Source: Xanthomonas fragariae
GTDB taxonomy: Bacteria; Pseudomonadota; Gammaproteobacteria; Xanthomonadales; Xanthomonadaceae
Direction of reading: 5' to 3'
Assembly: GCF_900183975.1 (NCBI RefSeq)
Contig: NZ_LT853882.1
Location: 2,225,501-2,289,500, forward strand
Length of the DNA: 64,000 nucleotides
The position numbers and the translations under genes are program-made. This document shows positions 35,201-44,783 of this stretch, piece by piece (position 1 is the first letter of the stretch; each line of letters starts with the position of its first letter). Under the pieces are notes generated by a model, which did not search any database, was not told the DNA's origin, and saw only the letters and a list, made by a program, of their open reading frames with translations.

Positions 35201-38200
35201 GCCTGATCGGTGTCCAGCGTGGTGCCGGTTGCTGCGGTCAACGTGCCGGTGCCCAATGCCTGCGCATCGCCCAGGATCAAGCTGCCGCCGCCCAGTGCAG
35301 TGCCGCCGGTGTAGGTGTTGGCTGCACTCAGCACCAAGGTGCCGGTGTCGAGTTTCTGCAGCGTGCCGGTTCCGCCGATGGTCACATCGATGGTGCCGGT
35401 GACGCCGGGATCGACCCGGATGATGGTGGTTGCTGCATCAGTGCTCAGCGCACCGGCGCCGGCATCGCTCAGCACATACCCGTCGCTGGCGAACTGGATA
35501 CCGGTAATGCCTTGGGTGCCCTGCACGCCCACGTTGCCTGCGGTGCCGGCGAACACGGCGAAGCTGTTCTGCCAATCGCTGTTGCTCAGCCCATCGATCG
35601 AGGTCCAGTTGGTGGAGCCTGCGCTCCACACCCCTGCGCCGCCATCGATGCTGCCATTGGCCAGCGTCTGCGTGCCATCCCAGAACTGCACATTGCTGCC
35701 GGGCAACGCCACCACCACGTTGACTTGCTGGGCCAGTGCGGTTTGCAGCGTCAGCTGAGTCGGATCGATGCTGCCGGGAAGCGTGCCGATGCCCAAGCCG
35801 TTATTGGTCAGCGCGCCGGTGTAGTCGATCAGGCGATACACACCGGTGCCGAAGCCACCGATGTCGGTGATGTTGAGGGTGCCATCCAGGGTGAGATCGC
35901 CGTTGACCGCCAGCACGCCGGTCTGGCTGGGCACTCCCAGGAACGCATCGAGCGTGGCGTTGGGGGCAAGGCTCATGCTGCCGGTGGTCAACAATGCCCC
36001 ACTGGTCACTACCAGACGGCCGCCGTCGTTCACCGTGACCGGCGCACCGACCACACCGCTGCCGCTCAGGGTGCCACCGGTGCCCACGGTCAAGCCGCCT
36101 GCACTGGTCAACGTGCCATCGACATCCAGGGTGCCCGCAGTCACCTGCGTGGTGCCGCCCAGCGTGCTGGTGCCGGTGAGCTGCAGCGTGCCGGTGCCCA
36201 CCTTGTCCAGATTGCCCGCATCGCTCAGGCTGCCGGCAAAGGTGCTGCCGACGTTATTGAGGCCGAGCTGCAGCGTGTTGCCGCTCAGGACCGCCACATT
36301 GCCCAGCCCGGTCACTGCGCCCAACGCCGTATTGCTGCCGAGCGAGAGCCCGGCGCCTGCCGCGACATCCACTGCGCTGGTGGTCCCCAATGCACCGGGT
36401 GCTGCGGTGGCCAGTACGCCGGTCTGCACCGACACCGGGCCGGTGAAGGTGTTGCTGCCGGACAGGCTCAAGGTGCCGAGTCCGGTCTTGGTCAAGGCGC
36501 CCGCGCCGCTGAGCGTGCCGGTCAGTGCCAGGTCATCCGCACTGGCGATGGTCAGATCGGCGCCAAGGTTGACGTTGTTGCCCAGTGCCAACGCAATCGC
36601 GTTGCTCAAGGTGGAATTGCCCAGCACAGACAGGCTGCCAACACCCAACGCGGTGTTGCTGCCCACCGCCAAGGTGCCTGCGTTCAACACGCTGCCACCG
36701 GCATAGCTGTTGGTGCCGCTGAGCGTGAGCGTGGACGTACCGTTCTTGATCAGGCTGCCGGCGCCGTCGATTGCACCGGTCAGGCTCAGATCGTTGCTGC
36801 CGGCCAGACTCAGCGCACCATCGAGCACCACCGCATTGGCCACCGTCAGTGCCTGATCGGTGTCCAGCGTGGTGCCGGTTGCTGCGGTCAACGTGCCGGT
36901 GCCCAATGCCTGCGCATCGCCCAGGATCAAGCTGCCGCCGCCCAGTGCAGTGCCGCCGGTGTAGGTGTTGGCTGCACTCAGCACCAAGGTGCCGGTGTCG
37001 AGTTTCTGCACGCCGCCGATGCCAGAGATGGCGACATCGACGGTGGCGGTTGCACCCGGGTCCACGCGAATTGCGGTCAACGGGTCGGTCACGTCCAGCG
37101 CCCCCGCGCCGGCATCGGTCAACTGATAGCCGTTGCTGACGAACTGCAGGCCACCGATGCTCTGCGTGCCTTGCACACCCACCGTGCCGGCGGTACCGGC
37201 AAACACCGCAAAATCGCCTTGCCAGGTGCTGTTGGCGCTGCCGTCCTGGCCGGTCCAGTTGGTGGCAGCGCCCCACGTTCCTGCCCCGCCATCGACGGTG
37301 CCGTTGGCGGTGGTCTGCACGCCATCCCAGAACTGCACGATACTGCCCGGCGCAGTGACTACCAGATTGAGTTGCTGGCCGATTGCGGTTTGCAGGGCGA
37401 GCTGGCTGATATCAACGCTGCCGGGAAACAGGCCGATGCCCAAGCCGTTATTGGTCAGCGCGCCGGTGTAGTCGATCAGGCGATACACGCCGGTGCCGAA
37501 GCCACCGAGGGCGGTGATGTTGAGGGTGCCATCCAGGGTGAGATCGCCGTTGACCGCCAGCAGACGCGTGTTGCTCGGCGCTGCCAGCGCCACATCGATA
37601 GAAGCGCCCTGCGCCAGCGTCAAACCAGCCACGCTGAGTGAAGAGCCACTGGTCAATGCGAGCCGGCCGCCATCGCCGATGGTCACGCCACTGGCCACAC
37701 TCCCGTTGGTTCCGGTGCCGGTCAATGTGCCGCCGAGCCCGACATTCAACGCGCTGGTGCCGAGGCTGCCGATCACATCCAAGATGCCGCCACTGACTTG
37801 CGTGGCGCCGCCGATCGCACTGTTGCCGAGCAAGCGCACCGTGCCCGCACCGACCTTGTCCAGGTTGCCGCCACCGCCCAGGCTGCCGGCAAAATCGCCG
37901 CCGCCCAGCTTCAAGGTGGCGCTGGCATCGGTGTCGATATCGCCTGCGCCGCTAAGCGCGTTGATTAGCCCACCGTTGGTCAGATTCAACACCGCGCCTG
38001 CAGCGACATCGACGTTGCTGGCGTTGCCCAGCGACGCAGCGGTGCTGGCCACCACGGTGCCAGCCTGAATCGCCAGCGGCCCGGTGTAGCTATTGCTGGC
38101 GCTCAAAGTCAAGGTGCCCGCGCCGGTCTTGATCAGATCGCCCGCACCGCTGATGGCGCCGCTGGCCAGCATGTCGGCCGCGTTGTCGACGGTGAGCGCC

Positions 38201-41200
38201 GCGCCAAGCGCGATGTCGTTGCCCAAGGCCACCGCAACCGCATTGCTCAGTACCGAATTACCGACCACCGACAGATTGCCGGTGCCGAGCGCATCGTTCG
38301 CGCCCACCGCAATGGTGCCTGCCGTCAGCGTGGTGCCGCCGCTATAGCTGTTGCTTGCAGTGAGCGACAACGTGGTGGTGCCGTTCTTGATCAAGTTACC
38401 AGCGCCGCTGATGGCGCCGTTCACGACCAGATCGTTGCTGCCGACCAGCGTCAGTTGATCGTTCAACTGCACTGCGTTGCCGACCGTCAGCGCTGCATTG
38501 GCATCCAGTTCGGCAGCACCGCCGACCAGCAAACCGCCCACGCCCAGCGCAGCGTCGTTGCCAAGCACCAAGCGGCCTGCATCCAGTGCCACGCCACCGC
38601 TGAACGTATTGGCGTTGCCTAATGTCAGTGTTGTTGTGCCTTGTTTGTCGAGGCTGCCGATGCCGCTGATCACGCCATTGAGCGCGATGTCCTGCGTGCC
38701 GGGGAGTGTGAGTTCGCCGTTCAATGCAATCGCATTGCCCAGTGCCACTGCCGTGGCCGCATCCAACGTGGTGCCGCCGGCCGCGGTCAGCGTGCCAACG
38801 CCCAACGCGGTGTCGCTGCCCGCCAGCAATGCCCCGCTCTGCAACTGCAGGCCGCCGGCCCAAGTGTTGTTGCCGTTGAGCGTGAGGGTCTGCGTACCGT
38901 TCTTGACCAGACTGCCGGCACCGTCGATCGCGCCATCGAGCGTGAGATTCTGTCCATCGATGCTGAGCTGACCATCCACTGTGACCGCGTTCTGCAACGT
39001 CGCTACAGTGCTGGCAGTGAGCAGCGTGTTATCGGCGGCGGTGAGCGCACCGCTGCCGAGCGCTGTGTTGCTGCCCACTACCAACGCACCGTCGTTCAAT
39101 AGCGTACCGCCGGTATAGACATTATTGCCGCTGAGCGAGAGCGCCCCGGTGCCCTGTTTGACCAGGCTGCCCGCGCCGCTCACGGTGCCGGTCACGCCCA
39201 GGTCGTTGTTGCCGGTGAGCGACAGCGCGCCATTCAAGATGACATCGTTGCCTACCGTGGTCGCCGTGGTGGCTTGCAGTTGCGTGCCGTCGGCAGCCGT
39301 CAACGCGCCGCTCCCCAATGCAGCGCCGTTGCCGATCAGCAAACTGCCTGCATTGAGATCCACACCACCGGCAAACGTATTGGGTCCACCCAGGGTCAAT
39401 GCCGCGGCGCCGCCCTTGGTCAAGCCACCTGCGCCACTGATGCCGCCATTGAGGGTGAAATCCTGGCTACCACCGAGTTGCAGGTCCGCATCCAGTACGA
39501 CAGCATTGGCGAGAACGCGTGCCGCGGTGCTGTCGAGCAAGCCGCCACTCACGCTCAAGGTCCCGGCACCCAATGCGGTGTCGCTGCCCAGGATCACGCT
39601 ACCTGCGGTCAAACGCGTGCCACCGGCATACGTGTTGTTGCCGGCCAAGGTCAGACTGGCGGGGCCGAGTTTGTCCAGGCTGCCGGCGCCGGTGATATCG
39701 CCGGTGAGCGTGAGCGCATTGCTGCCGCCCACGTTGACCAGCCCCGCCAGTGCGATCGCATTGGCGAGCGTGCTGACCGTCGCGTTGTCCAGCGTGGTGC
39801 CCGCTGCTGCGGTCAATGCACCGACGCCTAGCGCGGTATTGCTGCCCACCGTCAGCGTGCCGGCGCTGAGCGTAGTACCGCCGCTATACAGATTGTTACC
39901 GCTCAACGTGACATCGCCGCTGCCGGATTTGACCAGGCTACCGGTACCGCTGATAGCACCGCTCAACGTCAGTGCTTGCGCCGCGTTGAGCGTCAGTACA
40001 CCTGGAGTCAGCGCAATCGCATTGGTCAGCGAGGTAGCTGCAGTGTTTTGCAGAACCGCATTGCCGGTGACGTTCAACGCACCCGTGCCCAGTGCAGCGC
40101 CGTTGGTCACCTGCAAGGTGCCGGCGTAGAGGCTGGTACCACCGGTGTAGGTGTTCAAGCCGCTCAACGTCAGTGTGCCGGTACCGAGTTTGTTCAATCC
40201 ACCGGTGCCGCCGATCGTGCCAGCTAGATTCAAGCCGTTACCGCTGCTGCCGACGCCCAAGGTGCCGGTGAGTGCAATCGTGTTGCCCAGGGTTGCTGCA
40301 GTGGTCGCATCGAGCTCACCGCCGCTGGCAGTCAGCGTGTCGGTGCCTAATGCTGCGTTCGAGCCCACCACCAGACGCCCGGTGCTCAGCGTGGTGCCGC
40401 CTGTATAGGCATTGGTGTTGGTCAGGGTGAGATCGCCTGCACCGCTCTTGATCAGGCTGCCGCCACCGTTGATGGCACCGCTGAGCGTAAGCGCCTGCGC
40501 ACCGGTCCAGTTCAACGGACCGGCAAGGCTGACGGCGTTGGTCACCGTCAACGGCGCACTGGTACTGAGGTTGGAGGCGCCGGTGACATTCAATGCGCCG
40601 GTGCCCAGTGCCGAAGCCGTGCCCAATTGCAGCGTGCCTGACGCAAGCGTGGTTCCGCCGGTAAAGGTGTTGGTGCCGTTAAGGGCCAACGTGCCGGTGC
40701 CGGTCTTGTTGATGCCACCAACGCCGGCGAGAATTCCGGTCAAGGTGAGCGCGTTTCCGCTTGCACCCAGGCCAAGGGTATTGGTCAGCGCAAACGCATT
40801 GCCTAGCGTCAGCGGCACGGTGGTATCCAGCAACCCGCCTGCTGCAGTCACCGTGCCGGTGCCGAGCGCACCGGAGGTTTCCAGCACGACGCTGCCCGCA
40901 CCCAGTGTTGTGCCACCGCTATACGTTTTTGCGCCGCCAAGTGTGAGCGTGCCGGTACCGATCTTGTTCAGTACACCGGTTCCTGTCACTGCGCCGCCGA
41001 TTCGCAGATTATTTGCGCCGCCGATGCCGATGGTGTTGCTGAGCACAAATGCATTGGACACGTCGACGGCAGCACCTGCCAGCACGCTGCCGCCAGATGC
41101 GTTGACGGTGCCGCTTCCCAACGCGCTGTTGGTGCCGATCGTCAGCGCGCCATTGATCAGATTTACGCCACCGGTGAAGGTGTTGGCGCCGGTCAGCCCC

Positions 41201-42486
41201 AATCCACCGGTACCGGTGATGGTCAGCGCACCGGTGCCGGTGATTGCACTGCCGATGGTCAACCCATTGGCGCCCTGCAAGATCAGGCCACCCGTGCCAA
41301 GCGCGATGCCGCTGGCAGGTGCCAGGGTCAGACCTGCAGCAGTGGCTTGAAGCGCACCGCCGTTGGCCGTGATGGCGGTGCCGAGCTGCGCAGGGTTGGC
41401 GAATTGCAATACACCGCCATTGAGCGCGCTGTTGCCGAAGTTGCTTGCGCCGTCCACCGACCAGGTGCCGCTATTGACGCGCAAACTGCCGAAATTGATG
41501 TACTGCGCGGTGCTCAGCGATCCGACACCGGTGCTGCCGCTGCCGGTACCCGTGGCCGAGTTCTGCAGGATCAACGTGTTGGTGCCGCCTCCCCCCCCGT
41601 CGACCACGCCGGTCTGCGCGAAGCGCAGCAAACCGCCAGGGCCAAGCAACTCCAGAGCAAGTCCACCAGCACTGTTGACGCTGCCACCGGTCACTGCAGT
41701 AAAGCTGTTGGTGCTGCCTACACCCATCGACACGCTGCCGTTGATAGTGCCCGCGTTGACGAAGGTGTTGCCGGTGGCCGAACTCTGAAAGCCCACTCGC
41801 CCATTGATGGTGCCGGTATTGACGGCATTGACGGTGCCGCCACCGCTCACTGCGATTACCGGTGTGTCCGAGCCCAGTACCGACAAGCCCAACAACGCAC
41901 GGCTATCGATCGTGCCAGCGTTGTTGATCTGCACAGCGCCATTGCTGGCCGAGGTGATGCCAAGCGCCATGCCATCGAGATTGAGCAGGTTGACACCGAG
42001 CAAACCGCCGGTGCCGTAAATCGTGCCGGAGGCAAGATTGTTGACGGTGACCGCGGTGGAACTGGCATTCCCCATGGTGACGCCGGTGCTCAGCACCGAG
42101 AGCAGCCCGAGCGCGGAGGGATCGACCGTGCCGGCGTTGTTGAGCGTGGGGTTGGTGCCGCTCAGCGCGATGGCGGTGCCGCCCAGCAATCCGGCGGTCA
42201 TCTGCGTGCCGGCTGCAACATTCACGGTTAAATTATTCGCGCTGCTTGAGAAGCTATTGCTGATGATCGGCACTCCCGTGCAATTAACCGTTGCGCCCGC
42301 TGCCGGCGACGCAGGCGTGCATGCTCCCCAGGCCAGCGCGGGCGCGGCGGCCCCCACCGCCAAGATAACCAGGCTCGGCAAACTACGACGGGTCGCTCCG
42401 GATTTGCGCCGCCGACGCACTAGCTCGTGCGTTACGACCCAATTACCGATCGCTGCGTTCCAGACCAGCGCAAATGCACGATTCAT
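32284..42486 (-). CDS. Giant type V autotransporter adhesin (3400 aa), possibly YapH-like
   Basis: The protein should be exported by Sec, with the passenger displayed through its own outer-membrane barrel. The start MNRAFALVWNAAIGNWVV is the extended signal region (ESPR) typical of large autotransporters, followed by an Ala-rich hydrophobic segment ending near 'ALAWGA'. Most of the chain (about 60-3080) is beta-helix built of passenger repeats of the type 'GTGTLTLSGTNTYTGGTTL'. The last 280 residues are the barrel ('TVWITGRSLPN', 'GLMAGAERHFGERSVVGIAV') ending in Phe. AGGGGA lies 8 bp before ATG 42486, so I prefer it to the codon at 42510. Xanthomonas strains carry a large adhesin called YapH; the identity is a guess. 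Confidence 0.9.
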   Translation of the reverse strand: MNRAFALVWNAAIGNWVVTHELVRRRRKSGATRRSLPSLVILAVGAAAPALAWGACTPASPAAGATVNCTGVPIISNSFSSSANNLTVNVAAGTQMTAGLLGGTAIALSGTNPTLNNAGTVDPSALGLLSVLSTGVTMGNASSTAVTVNNLASGTIYGTGGLLGVNLLNLDGMALGITSASNGAVQINNAGTIDSRALLGLSVLGSDTPVIAVSGGGTVNAVNTGTINGRVGFQSSATGNTFVNAGTINGSVSMGVGSTNSFTAVTGGSVNSAGGLALELLGPGGLLRFAQTGVVDGGGGGTNTLILQNSATGTGSGSTGVGSLSTAQYINFGSLRVNSGTWSVDGASNFGNSALNGGVLQFANPAQLGTAITANGGALQATAAGLTLAPASGIALGTGGLILQGANGLTIGSAITGTGALTITGTGGLGLTGANTFTGGVNLINGALTIGTNSALGSGTVNASGGSVLAGAAVDVSNAFVLSNTIGIGGANNLRIGGAVTGTGVLNKIGTGTLTLGGAKTYSGGTTLGAGSVVLETSGALGTGTVTAAGGLLDTTVPLTLGNAFALTNTLGLGASGNALTLTGILAGVGGINKTGTGTLALNGTNTFTGGTTLASGTLQLGTASALGTGALNVTGASNLSTSAPLTVTNAVSLAGPLNWTGAQALTLSGAINGGGSLIKSGAGDLTLTNTNAYTGGTTLSTGRLVVGSNAALGTDTLTASGGELDATTAATLGNTIALTGTLGVGSSGNGLNLAGTIGGTGGLNKLGTGTLTLSGLNTYTGGTSLYAGTLQVTNGAALGTGALNVTGNAVLQNTAATSLTNAIALTPGVLTLNAAQALTLSGAISGTGSLVKSGSGDVTLSGNNLYSGGTTLSAGTLTVGSNTALGVGALTAAAGTTLDNATVSTLANAIALAGLVNVGGSNALTLTGDITGAGSLDKLGPASLTLAGNNTYAGGTRLTAGSVILGSDTALGAGTLSVSGGLLDSTAARVLANAVVLDADLQLGGSQDFTLNGGISGAGGLTKGGAAALTLGGPNTFAGGVDLNAGSLLIGNGAALGSGALTAADGTQLQATTATTVGNDVILNGALSLTGNNDLGVTGTVSGAGSLVKQGTGALSLSGNNVYTGGTLLNDGALVVGSNTALGSGALTAADNTLLTASTVATLQNAVTVDGQLSIDGQNLTLDGAIDGAGSLVKNGTQTLTLNGNNTWAGGLQLQSGALLAGSDTALGVGTLTAAGGTTLDAATAVALGNAIALNGELTLPGTQDIALNGVISGIGSLDKQGTTTLTLGNANTFSGGVALDAGRLVLGNDAALGVGGLLVGGAAELDANAALTVGNAVQLNDQLTLVGSNDLVVNGAISGAGNLIKNGTTTLSLTASNSYSGGTTLTAGTIAVGANDALGTGNLSVVGNSVLSNAVAVALGNDIALGAALTVDNAADMLASGAISGAGDLIKTGAGTLTLSASNSYTGPLAIQAGTVVASTAASLGNASNVDVAAGAVLNLTNGGLINALSGAGDIDTDASATLKLGGGDFAGSLGGGGNLDKVGAGTVRLLGNSAIGGATQVSGGILDVIGSLGTSALNVGLGGTLTGTGTNGSVASGVTIGDGGRLALTSGSSLSVAGLTLAQGASIDVALAAPSNTRLLAVNGDLTLDGTLNITALGGFGTGVYRLIDYTGALTNNGLGIGLFPGSVDISQLALQTAIGQQLNLVVTAPGSIVQFWDGVQTTANGTVDGGAGTWGAATNWTGQDGSANSTWQGDFAVFAGTAGTVGVQGTQSIGGLQFVSNGYQLTDAGAGALDVTDPLTAIRVDPGATATVDVAISGIGGVQKLDTGTLVLSAANTYTGGTALGGGSLILGDAQALGTGTLTAATGTTLDTDQALTVANAVVLDGALSLAGSNDLSLTGAIDGAGSLIKNGTSTLTLSGTNSYAGGSVLNAGTLAVGSNTALGVGSLSVLGNSTLSNAIALALGNNVNLGADLTIASADDLALTGTLSGAGALTKTGLGTLSLSGSNTFTGPVSVQTGVLATAAPGALGTTSAVDVAAGAGLSLGSNTALGAVTGLGNVAVLSGNTLQLGLNNVGSTFAGSLSDAGNLDKVGTGTLQLTGTSTLGGTTQVTAGTLDVDGTLTSAGGLTVGTGGTLSGSGVVGAPVTVNDGGRLVVTSGALLTTGSMSLAPNATLDAFLGVPSQTGVLAVNGDLTLDGTLNITDIGGFGTGVYRLIDYTGALTNNGLGIGTLPGSIDPTQLTLQTALAQQVNVVVALPGSNVQFWDGTQTLANGSIDGGAGVWSAGSTNWTSIDGLSNSDWQNSFAVFAGTAGNVGVQGTQGITGIQFASDGYVLSDAGAGALSTDAATTIIRVDPGVTGTIDVTIGGTGTLQKLDTGTLVLSAANTYTGGTALGGGSLILGDAQALGTGTLTAATGTTLDTDQALTVANAVVLDGALSLAGSNDLSLTGAIDGAGSLIKNGTSTLTLSGTNSYAGGTVLSDGTLAVGSNNALGTGTLAVTGDSVLSNAIAAALGNAVTLGAALTVDNPANLTLAGDISGSGALIKTNTGTLTLDGSNSYTGGTTLNAGTLVVDSASLQGAIVDNATLVFNQAANEVFTGSITGTGSVIKDGAGALQLNGANGYTGGTSIAAGTLIGDTTSLQGDIANNAALVFDQAIGGVYAGTVSGTGSLEKAGTGVLQLVGANTYTGGTVVSAGSLIGNTTSLQGNVVDNATLVFDQATDGVFAGAVSGTGGVIKQGAGALTLVAPNTYSGGTTIASGSLIGNTTSLQGNVVDNATLVFDQATDGVFAGAVSGTGGVIKQGAGALTLVAPNTYSGGTTIASGSLIGNTTSLQGSIVDNATIVFDQADDGTFSGNVTGSGTLVKNGAGALTLLMTADSSGFTGLTEVNAGTLSVGNSANPGAALGGPVTVGPEGTLTGDGIVGSLISAGTVAIGGTTGTIRVGGNAIFAAGSILQVTPIASGVVTQVMVGGVATVATGTILQLVRAFDMPLFTEISVITAAGGLTGQFTSVVSDYAFVEPNVRTTATVLSVTLGRNTEAMVDAVTAPNQQAAAAAVDGLPTTSPVYQAVVRLPDDPEAIRTAFASLSGESHASTATALLDNRFLTSGIGNHLRGDSQDTRVGDTTVWITGRSLPNHVDGDANTVSVRREDNGLMAGAERHFGERSVVGIAVGNQDIESWSRQSGDRADVDGTHVGVYGHADWSAFTLQGAVDYASNSVDSTRRVRLPGVLEERLTSDYDATAITVSLEASWNLRSGNAVYSPFIAADYTRLKTDGFNERGGITVLSVDSATDTFTTSTVGARGHWELGRIAALYASAGWRHTFGDRSVQRSTGFVGSGSQFSVQSVTLAKNAVIGELGVNLITSPGSRLSLSLQGLNGDGQTAYGGQVTWGVSF
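33966..34376. repeat. Tandem 192-bp repeat in the autotransporter passenger
   Basis: Two adjacent units (33966-34157, 34158-34349) plus the start of a third share nearly every base. They encode a 64-residue unit beginning 'GNTTSLQGNVVDNATLVFDQ' and including 'GGVIKQGAGALTLVAPNTYS'. The period is a multiple of three, so gain or loss of units keeps the frame. Confidence 0.9.
35051..37011. repeat. Distant 310-bp identical repeats inside the passenger (35051-35361 and 36701-37011)
   Basis: The two segments match base for base at an offset of 1650 bp (550 codons). They encode 'SYAGG' through 'GTLVLSAANTYTGGTALGGG'. They mark a larger duplicated module, since each is followed by a diverged 'VQFWDG...GVQGTQ' segment. 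Recombination between them would delete 550 residues in frame. Confidence 0.88.
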
Positions 42487-43423
42487 TTTGATGTCCCCTG
42501 ATTGCCGCACACAGACAGACGCGCACCCATGCGCGCGCCTTCAAAGACGGGATTGGAATGACGGTTGAGTTTTTTTAAACCAGCGGGCTCGCCTCAGCCT
42601 GATCATTTCAGGCTGAGGGCGTTTAATTCCATTCCCCGATTGCGCTCCTGGCCGATTAATAGGCTAAGCGACAAGAATGAAACCGTGCTTAATATCACCA
42701 AACTGAAAATTACCGATGATACAGACGGAATATGCGAACTAGATTACTGGTGCTCGCTACACCAGCTCGTCCTGCCTTATCCATAGCCGAGAACACCGCA
42801 GATATGGCTTGCTTCTCCGAAAAAACGGGTTTTTTCCAAGGCCGTATGCCGAATACGACTGGATGAGTCCGGATTGCCCAAAGCGGACTGATGCAATGCT
42901 TGTTGACAGTTGGCGAGCCCAACGATGAAAGAGCAGAGGCACCGGATCTTAGTTAATTCCATGAAAGCGAAATTCGAAATTTTCGGCTTTCCATCGTCTT
43001 AATGAGCTCGCCTCCGCGATTAAGACCATCGCTTACGATCGACATCGGTCGATGGACCGCGGCATTTTTCTGTCGCGGCCTCATCAGAGGAATTATTGTC
43101 GGGTTCGTTGCTGCGACACGGTATTTAGCGTGGCGGGCGGTTACCGTTAAGACCATATATACGATGCTCGTCACCCATCGATAAGCTCGGTTTGTTTCTG
43201 GTAGCGGTGCAGTGTGTGATCTTCCACACGGCAACTGACGGCATGCCGCTTGCTCCGGACGAAAAAACGCAGGAACGCCACTTCGACTGTTCGGGCGTGG
43301 CGATTGATCTTGGTGGCATGGAGCTGCTCGAAACACAGTATGCGGGCGCTGTACCACGCGTTGGTTGCACCCGCCGCGGCGCTGACCATTACCCAGGGCG
43401 GCCGCTTGCGCGTACTGGCCACA
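42487..43423. other. Intergenic region upstream of the autotransporter, no gene recognised
   Basis: It is relatively AT-rich near 42650-43000, compatible with the adhesin promoter on the minus strand. Short open frames here show no familiar motif. A GAAAAAAC/GTTTTTTC inverted repeat lies near 42816-42835, without clear meaning. Confidence 0.5.
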
Positions 43424-43560
43424 CGCTGAGTCTGCCGGCATTGTCTGCAGCGCGTTGCTGCAAGAACTCTAGCGCGCCTTGCACGCCACCGGTTTCGTAA
43501 CCATGTACGCCGCCGGTGACCAAGGCACACGGCAGCGTGGTATCCCGGCTGGTGGCAAAC
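43424..43560 (-). pseudogene. Relic of an M14-type zinc carboxypeptidase
   Basis: On the minus strand one frame reads 'CALVTGGVHGYETGGVQGAL' and 'EFLQQRAADNAGRLSV'. This resembles the zinc-binding HxxE region of bacterial M14 peptidases (GGVHGYE). No continuous reading frame extends to either side, so only a fragment survives. Confidence 0.5.
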
Positions 43561-43875
43561 CTACCGTGCCGGTTTGGAGCGGCGCTTCCTTCAGGAGCAA
43601 CTGAGCGTGCGCGCGCAAGCGATCACGCTGCTGTAATCGTGCAGCGTGAGTGATCGGCTGGGTGGCTCTGCTCTATGTATTGATAGCGCTATCCAAAAAC
43701 CGGAGCGATGCCATCACATGAGGTAAGGCAGGAGTGCAAGATTTGCGCAGCGAGCGCAGCTGTTTTTTCCTGCATCTGCTTGTTCTGCACCGTATGGCCT
43801 CGCTTTTCGGGTTGGCACGATTGTTGCGTTAAGCCCATTACCAATGTCGTAACCGAAGCATCGAGAGGAGGCACA

Positions 43876-44133
43876 GTGGAAGACCTACAAAACAGTACTC
43901 GTAGCCGGCGCGGCTTTGCCGCATTGGATCCCGAAAAGCGCCGTGTGCTGGCTAGCAGCGGCGGAAAGGCAGCGCATGCCAGCGGAAATGCGCACGAATT
44001 TACCAGCGACGAAGCACGTGAAGCTGGCCGCAAGGGTGGCCAGGCAGTGAGCCGCGATCGCGATCATATGTCGCGTATCGGCAGCAAGGGTGGGCGCTCC
44101 AAGCAGACAAAGCCGCAAGAAGAATCCGCGTAA
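43876..44133 (+). CDS. KGG-repeat stress protein (YciG/Con-10-like)
   Basis: The 85-aa hydrophilic protein carries the repeated motif of the stress-induced KGG family: 'RGFAALDPEKRRVLASSGGK', 'EAREAGRKGGQAVSRDR' and 'MSRIGSKGGRSK'. Relatives such as YciG are linked to general stress or stationary phase; the molecular role is unknown. Start GTG 43876 is supported by GAGAGGAGG 5 bp upstream, with no comparable site at upstream codons. A ferritin-like DUF892 gene lies 650 bp downstream, echoing the yciG-yciF-yciE grouping of enterobacteria. Confidence 0.85.
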   Translation: MEDLQNSTRSRRGFAALDPEKRRVLASSGGKAAHASGNAHEFTSDEAREAGRKGGQAVSRDRDHMSRIGSKGGRSKQTKPQEESA

Positions 44134-44183
44134 TCGAGTCTTCGGCACGCCGATGACGTGCCGGTCTTGATGAGCTGGAATGC

Positions 44184-44224
44184 AGGCTCTGCGCCAATGC
44201 GGCGCAGAGCCTGCGTCGTTTTGC
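44184..44224 (+). terminator. Intrinsic terminator after the KGG gene
   Basis: A perfect 12-bp stem (AGGCTCTGCGCC / GGCGCAGAGCCT) with a 5-nt loop is followed by GCGTCGTTTTG. A smaller 7-bp hairpin (CGGCACG/CGTGCCG, 44143-44163) precedes it. Together they should end the transcript of the KGG gene. Confidence 0.75.
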
Positions 44225-44783
44225 GAGCAATTGGGCGTTGCAGTTGTACGCCGGGAGGAGCAATCGATTGCACGCGGATGTGGTTGATGCATCGGCGCAG
44301 ACCGATTGCCACGCCTGAAGTTTCGATAAATTGTTGATGCGCAATGATCATGGGCGAACAGGAAATTTTTGCAGCTCTGGCGACGTGCGCCGTCTACTGC
44401 AGAGAACATTTACACCTTCGCCGCGCTGCAACATCGGTTGTCGGCGTGATGTGCAGGCACCACCCGATCGTTTGCCTGATCGCCGTGTTGTCGCGTACAT
44501 ATCTGGCGCCGCTGTGGCTGCGTCTCAGTGATCTGCTTAATCCAGTCAGCGCCAATGAACAGTATTTGTAGATGTCATGCGCTTGTAGCGCGGCCGCCGA
44601 TGACCGATGAGTCACCCACCGGTTCGCTACGTGCGCGAATCGATCCCAGGTGCAGCAGACCTGCCTGCGGTGTCGCTGTGTCAATGCCATGTGGATACCA
44701 CACACCCCGCTCACCTGAAACAGCCGTGGTTTTCATGCGTGGCACGCCAGCCTGGACGCATCGCACACAACAGGAGAATCCGC
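44225..44783. other. Intergenic region, no gene recognised
   Basis: Open frames here (for example 44344-44571) lack recognisable motifs and RBSs. The stretch probably contains the promoter of the DUF892 gene; I cannot define its boxes. Confidence 0.4.

Noticed and set aside
33966..37011. Repeats in the autotransporter as a possible CRISPR array
   Set aside because: The repeats are long coding units (192 and 310 bp) in frame with the adhesin. There are no short repeats with unique spacers and no cas genes.
35512..37641. A 709-codon plus-strand open frame inside the autotransporter
   Set aside because: It is a shadow of the repetitive passenger. The composition is repeat-driven and there is no RBS or family motif.
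42816..42835. A terminator in the intergenic region upstream of the adhesin (GAAAAAAC...GTTTTTTC)
   Set aside because: The stem is A-T only with a very short loop, and it ends no recognisable gene.
44344..44571. A 75-codon frame between the KGG and DUF892 genes
   Set aside because: No RBS and no family motif; composition does not stand out from other random frames.
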